Assembly: GCA_014859225.1 (NCBI GenBank)
Contig: JACUUP010000076.1
Span: 1 to 7,273 of the forward strand
Reading direction: 5' to 3'
From: Candidatus Aerophobota bacterium
Lineage (GTDB): Bacteria; Aerophobota; Aerophobia; Aerophobales; B3-G15
Length of the DNA stretch: 7,273 nucleotides
Shown: one piece after another, positions 4,691-7,273 of the stretch
Layout: the number at the start of each line of letters is the position of its first letter
Numbering within the stretch: the first letter of the stretch is position 1
Position numbers and translations under genes: made by a program
Notes under the pieces: model-generated
The model's database searches: none
What the model was told of the DNA's origin: nothing
What the model saw: only the letters and a program-made list of their open reading frames with translations

Positions 4691-6439
4691 ATGAAAACAC
4701 AACAGGAATTTACCTCACTCAAGCACATAGTAGTAAAAATTTTACATACGGCAACCCCTGGGGTAATTGTAGCTGGTATAGTATCCCTGATAGCAAAACA
4801 TGGTTTTAGCCTTTCTCCAGAAACCTTACACCGTACCGACTTTTTTATTTATTTTTTCAGTCTACTATTAGTTTTCCAGTTTTTGCTTCGCTTAGCTTTC
4901 GTAGGTAACAAAAAGAAATTCTTGAAAGATAGCCGTGCAGAATCTATTTTAGTTTGTTGTTGGGCACTGGTTTTATTTTTTTTAAGAGTTGGCATTTTGC
5001 CTGGAGAAATTTCTCCTGCCATCACAAGTAGCACGTACCTTATTGCATCCCAGATGCTCATTTTGCTGTTCAGCGTTATAAAAGTTCCCTACCTTTACAG
5101 AATGCTGGCATCCCTGCGCCTTTCCCCTCCCTTAACCGTAGTCAGCGCATTCTTAATCATAATAACCATTGGCACTCTTCTTCTTGTTTTACCTCACTCA
5201 ACTGTGCCTGGAAAAGATACCTCTTTTATAGATGCCCTTTTTACCGCAGCCTCGGCAACCTGCGTTACGGGACTTATTGTAGTGGATACGGGAAGTCATT
5301 TTTCTATCTTCGGACAACTTGTGATACTGGTTCTTGTCCAGATAGGAGGATTGGGACTTATGGTATTTGCTTCACTTTTTGCACTTACATGGGGCGATTT
5401 TGGTGTAAGAGAAAGGCTAATACTTAGAGATATAGTGAGATACGAGAACTTAAGTAAAATAAGATATCTTGTTTTATTTATTCTTGCTTTCACTCTTATT
5501 TTTGAAGCCACAGGAGCTATTCTTCTTTATTTTCAATTTCTTCCTCTGGAAAAAAGTAGCCTGCAAGCTGCCTATTCTGCACTTTTTCACTCTGTCTCAG
5601 CCTTTTGTAATGCTGGATTCTCCATTTATTCTGACAGTTTCAGGGGATACCAGAACAATTTGCCCGTCAACCTGATAATGACATTTTTGATTATATGGGG
5701 AGGGTTGGGATTTATAGTAATACTTAACATTATGCAAACTGTTTTCGCCCGCATGAAAGGTATAAAAAAATCCCTGTCCCTTCACAGCAAGCTGGTAATC
5801 ATTACCACACTTACACTCATTGGACTGGGAACCCTTTTTTTGTATACAGGAGAAGGGAAAAATCTTTTGAAAGACTTATCTTTGCAGGGAAAAATATTAG
5901 CCTCTTTTTTCCAGTCAGTTACAGCACGAACCGCAGGATTTAATACCATCCATATTGGCAGTTTAACCACATTTACATCATTTTTCTTGATAATATTAAT
6001 GTTTATAGGTGCCTCTCCCGGCTCTACAGGTGGTGGAATCAAAACCAGCACATTTGCCACCTTGCTGCTTACAATAAAGTCCATGATTCAAGGGAAAGAT
6101 GAGGTAGAAACCTTGAAAAGAACTATACCTCGAACCATCGTTTATCAAACTCTTTGTGTGGCAATTCTTGCTTTCGGGTGGATAAGTGTTGCTACACTTT
6201 TTTTATCCTTTACTGAAAGCTCTGACTTTTTAACCATCTTATTTGAAGTCTTTTCAGCCTTTGGAACGGTAGGGCTTTCCCGGGGCATTACTGCCAACCT
6301 TACCAGCTGGGGAAAAATGATTATAATAATTACTGTGCTTGTTGGCAGAATTGGTCCTTTAACCTTAGCTCTGGCTATTGCCGGGAAAAAAGTAGCTAAA
6401 CGATACAGATATCCGGAGGAAAGTATTATTATAGGATAA
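4691..6439 (+). CDS. trkH: TrkH/KtrB-family potassium uptake channel subunit with N-terminal membrane extension
   Basis: An inner-membrane ion-conducting subunit for K+ uptake, 582 aa. The four pore loops of the Trk/Ktr/HKT superfamily are visible: TCVTGL (190-195), CNAGFS (306-311), RTAGFN (413-418) and FGTVGLS (524-530). Each keeps its filter glycine (Gly194, Gly309, Gly416, Gly528), consistent with K+ selectivity. The gating loop after the third pore (FIGASPGSTGGGIKTST, 438-454) and the final-helix motif GRIGPLT (552-558) are intact. The canonical core begins near residue 145. Before it lie about 140 residues with roughly four hydrophobic segments (about 22-37, 51-71, 86-101, 113-131), making the protein longer than typical KtrB (about 450) or TrkH (about 480). 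An AAGGA ribosome binding site precedes the ATG, and the regulatory subunit follows after 28 nt. Confidence 0.95.
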   Translation: MKTQQEFTSLKHIVVKILHTATPGVIVAGIVSLIAKHGFSLSPETLHRTDFFIYFFSLLLVFQFLLRLAFVGNKKKFLKDSRAESILVCCWALVLFFLRVGILPGEISPAITSSTYLIASQMLILLFSVIKVPYLYRMLASLRLSPPLTVVSAFLIIITIGTLLLVLPHSTVPGKDTSFIDALFTAASATCVTGLIVVDTGSHFSIFGQLVILVLVQIGGLGLMVFASLFALTWGDFGVRERLILRDIVRYENLSKIRYLVLFILAFTLIFEATGAILLYFQFLPLEKSSLQAAYSALFHSVSAFCNAGFSIYSDSFRGYQNNLPVNLIMTFLIIWGGLGFIVILNIMQTVFARMKGIKKSLSLHSKLVIITTLTLIGLGTLFLYTGEGKNLLKDLSLQGKILASFFQSVTARTAGFNTIHIGSLTTFTSFFLIILMFIGASPGSTGGGIKTSTFATLLLTIKSMIQGKDEVETLKRTIPRTIVYQTLCVAILAFGWISVATLFLSFTESSDFLTILFEVFSAFGTVGLSRGITANLTSWGKMIIIITVLVGRIGPLTLALAIAGKKVAKRYRYPEESIIIG

Positions 6440-6467
6440 CACAAAAAAATTTTACAAAGGCGAAACA

Positions 6468-7145
6468 ATGCGTAAATTTGCAGTAGTTGGTTTAGGGCGG
6501 TTTGGGAGTACCGTAGCTGAAGCTCTTGCTCAAAGAGGTGCAGAAGTTATAGCTATAGACAAGGAGCCTGAACTGGTGGAAAAATTCAAAGATATAGCGA
6601 CTTTGGCTGTAACGCTGGATTCTACCGATGAGGAGGCACTTCGCTCTCAGGGGGTGGATAAGGTAGATGTTGCTATTGTAAGTATAGGCGAGTTTGAATC
6701 ATGCATCCTGACAACTGCTCTGTTAAAAAAAATAGGCGTGCCCAAAGTTATAACGCGTGCCTCCCATGCAATTTCTAACATTCAGGAAAAAATTCTTACC
6801 CTGGTTGGAGCAGATAAAATAATGCTACCCGAGGTGGAGATGGGGAAAAAACTTGCTCAGAGCTTAATTCTTTCTAATATTATGGACTATGTTCGCATAA
6901 CCGATACGTACAGTGCAGCAGAGCTGCGTGCTCCAAAAAGCTTCTGGGGCAAAAAAATAGGAGAGCTCAAAGTCCGGCAAAAATACCGTGTTAATGTTCT
7001 GGAGATACGGAAATTGTCCCCGGAAAAAGATAAAGTAGAAAAGGTAAACTATCTTCCTCAGGCAACTGACACCATTGAAGAAGGAGATGTGCTCATAGTT
7101 GCAGCGGAAGAGAAGGATATAGAAAGATTCGCCAGGGAAGAATAA
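6468..7145 (+). CDS. trkA: KtrA/TrkA-family potassium uptake regulatory subunit (RCK protein)
   Basis: A cytoplasmic gating subunit that assembles as a ring on the TrkH/KtrB channel and opens or closes it in response to bound nucleotide. An N-terminal RCK_N Rossmann domain (about 2-120) carries GLGRFG (8-13) and acidic Asp31 at the end of the second strand, the usual adenosine-ribose contact. It is followed by DSTDEEAL (51-58), and an RCK_C domain spans about 135-220. With one RCK_N/RCK_C pair and 225 aa it matches KtrA (about 220 aa) and not the duplicated E. coli TrkA (about 458 aa). AAGG lies 7 nt before the ATG. Both the order, downstream of the channel gene, and the spacing imply one operon. 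ATP/ADP or NAD(H) binding is a family property and cannot be decided from the sequence. Confidence 0.95.
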   Translation: MRKFAVVGLGRFGSTVAEALAQRGAEVIAIDKEPELVEKFKDIATLAVTLDSTDEEALRSQGVDKVDVAIVSIGEFESCILTTALLKKIGVPKVITRASHAISNIQEKILTLVGADKIMLPEVEMGKKLAQSLILSNIMDYVRITDTYSAAELRAPKSFWGKKIGELKVRQKYRVNVLEIRKLSPEKDKVEKVNYLPQATDTIEEGDVLIVAAEEKDIERFAREE

Positions 7146-7153
7146 CACTATTA

Positions 7154-7181
7154 TTGATTTTTTGCCAAATTATGTTATCAT
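7154..7181 (+). promoter_or_regulatory. Promoter of tRNA-Leu(GAG)
   Basis: TTGATT (7154-7159) and TATCAT (7176-7181, one mismatch) are separated by 16 bp. A TG one base before the -10 makes it an extended -10 element. The predicted start near 7188 is only about two bases from the mature tRNA 5' end at 7190. The promoter lies wholly in the 44-nt gap after trkA, so the tRNA need not rely on read-through from the potassium operon. No intrinsic terminator is visible in this gap. Confidence 0.55.
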
Positions 7182-7189
7182 TATGAGAA

Positions 7190-7273
7190 GCCGGGATGGC
7201 GGAATAGGCAGACGCGCATGGTTGAGGGCCATGTGGAGAGTACTCCGTGGGGGTTCGAGTCCCCCTCCCGGCA
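7190..7273 (+). tRNA. tRNA-Leu(GAG)
   Basis: The full cloverleaf can be drawn. The acceptor stem is GCCGGGA (7190-7196) with TCCCGGC (7266-7272), and the discriminator is A73. The D arm is GCG/CGC with GG in its loop. The anticodon stem is CATGG/CCATG around loop TTGAGGG, giving anticodon GAG (7224-7226), which reads CUU/CUC leucine codons. A long class II variable arm GGAG/CTCC has loop AGTA (7235-7246), and the T stem is GGGGG/CCCCC with loop TTCGAGT. The long variable arm and A73 are leucine features. The window ends at the discriminator, so whether CCA is encoded cannot be seen. Confidence 0.97.

Noticed and set aside
6145-6468. Reverse-strand open frame of 107 codons at the end of trkH
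   Set aside because: Antisense to pore loop 4 and the last helix of TrkH. The hydrophobic composition is a by-product of the complementary membrane-protein codons.
6864-7148. Reverse-strand open frame of 94 codons inside trkA
   Set aside because: Antisense to the RCK_C region, with no supporting promoter or motif.
7146-7273. tRNA-Leu as an integration site for a mobile element
   Set aside because: The window stops at the tRNA 3' end, and no integrase or direct repeat of that end is visible, so there is nothing to support it.

Overview
The window comes from a walled bacterium with a moderately AT-rich genome. It carries the front of a division and cell-wall (dcw) cluster and a bacterial tRNA-Leu. 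No gene gives a firm lineage, so I do not name a phylum. Coding density is high, spacing is tight, and there is no transposase, integrase, CRISPR array or phage gene. It reads as ordinary chromosomal core DNA.

Left half (1-3534, minus strand): reading leftwards from a strong promoter at 3507-3534, the order is mraZ, rsmH, ftsL, ftsI and the first codons of murE. This is the classical start of the mra/dcw operon. Junctions are an ATGA overlap (mraZ/rsmH), a 1-nt gap (rsmH/ftsL), a 20-32-nt overlap (ftsL/ftsI) and a 16-nt gap (ftsI/murE). Four CCAC cores (GTGG on the coding strand) repeat at an exact 10-bp period between the -10 box and the mraZ start. They form a textbook-shaped MraZ operator, so MraZ probably controls its own operon.

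Middle (3479-3741): a divergent intergenic region of about 260 bp. It holds the mra promoter and operator, a perfect 13-bp palindrome just behind the -35 box, a looser inverted repeat, and a rightward promoter with a perfect TATAAT only about 12 bp before the next start codon. The first rightward transcript may therefore be leaderless.

Right half (3742-7273, plus strand): a radical SAM protein of the PflX-like COG1313 family (function not established), then a two-gene potassium uptake system. That system has a TrkH/KtrB-type channel subunit with an extra N-terminal membrane region and a KtrA/TrkA-type RCK gating subunit. A tRNA-Leu(GAG) with its own promoter ends at the window edge. The radical SAM gene is 31 nt from trkH and may be co-transcribed with it; a second perfect 13-bp palindrome sits in that junction.

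Points most worth checking are the MraZ box array, an Asn-to-Ser change in the second catalytic motif of FtsI (SSS instead of SSN), the likely leaderless radical SAM transcript, and the two 6-1-6 palindromes. I see no clearly undescribed system here.
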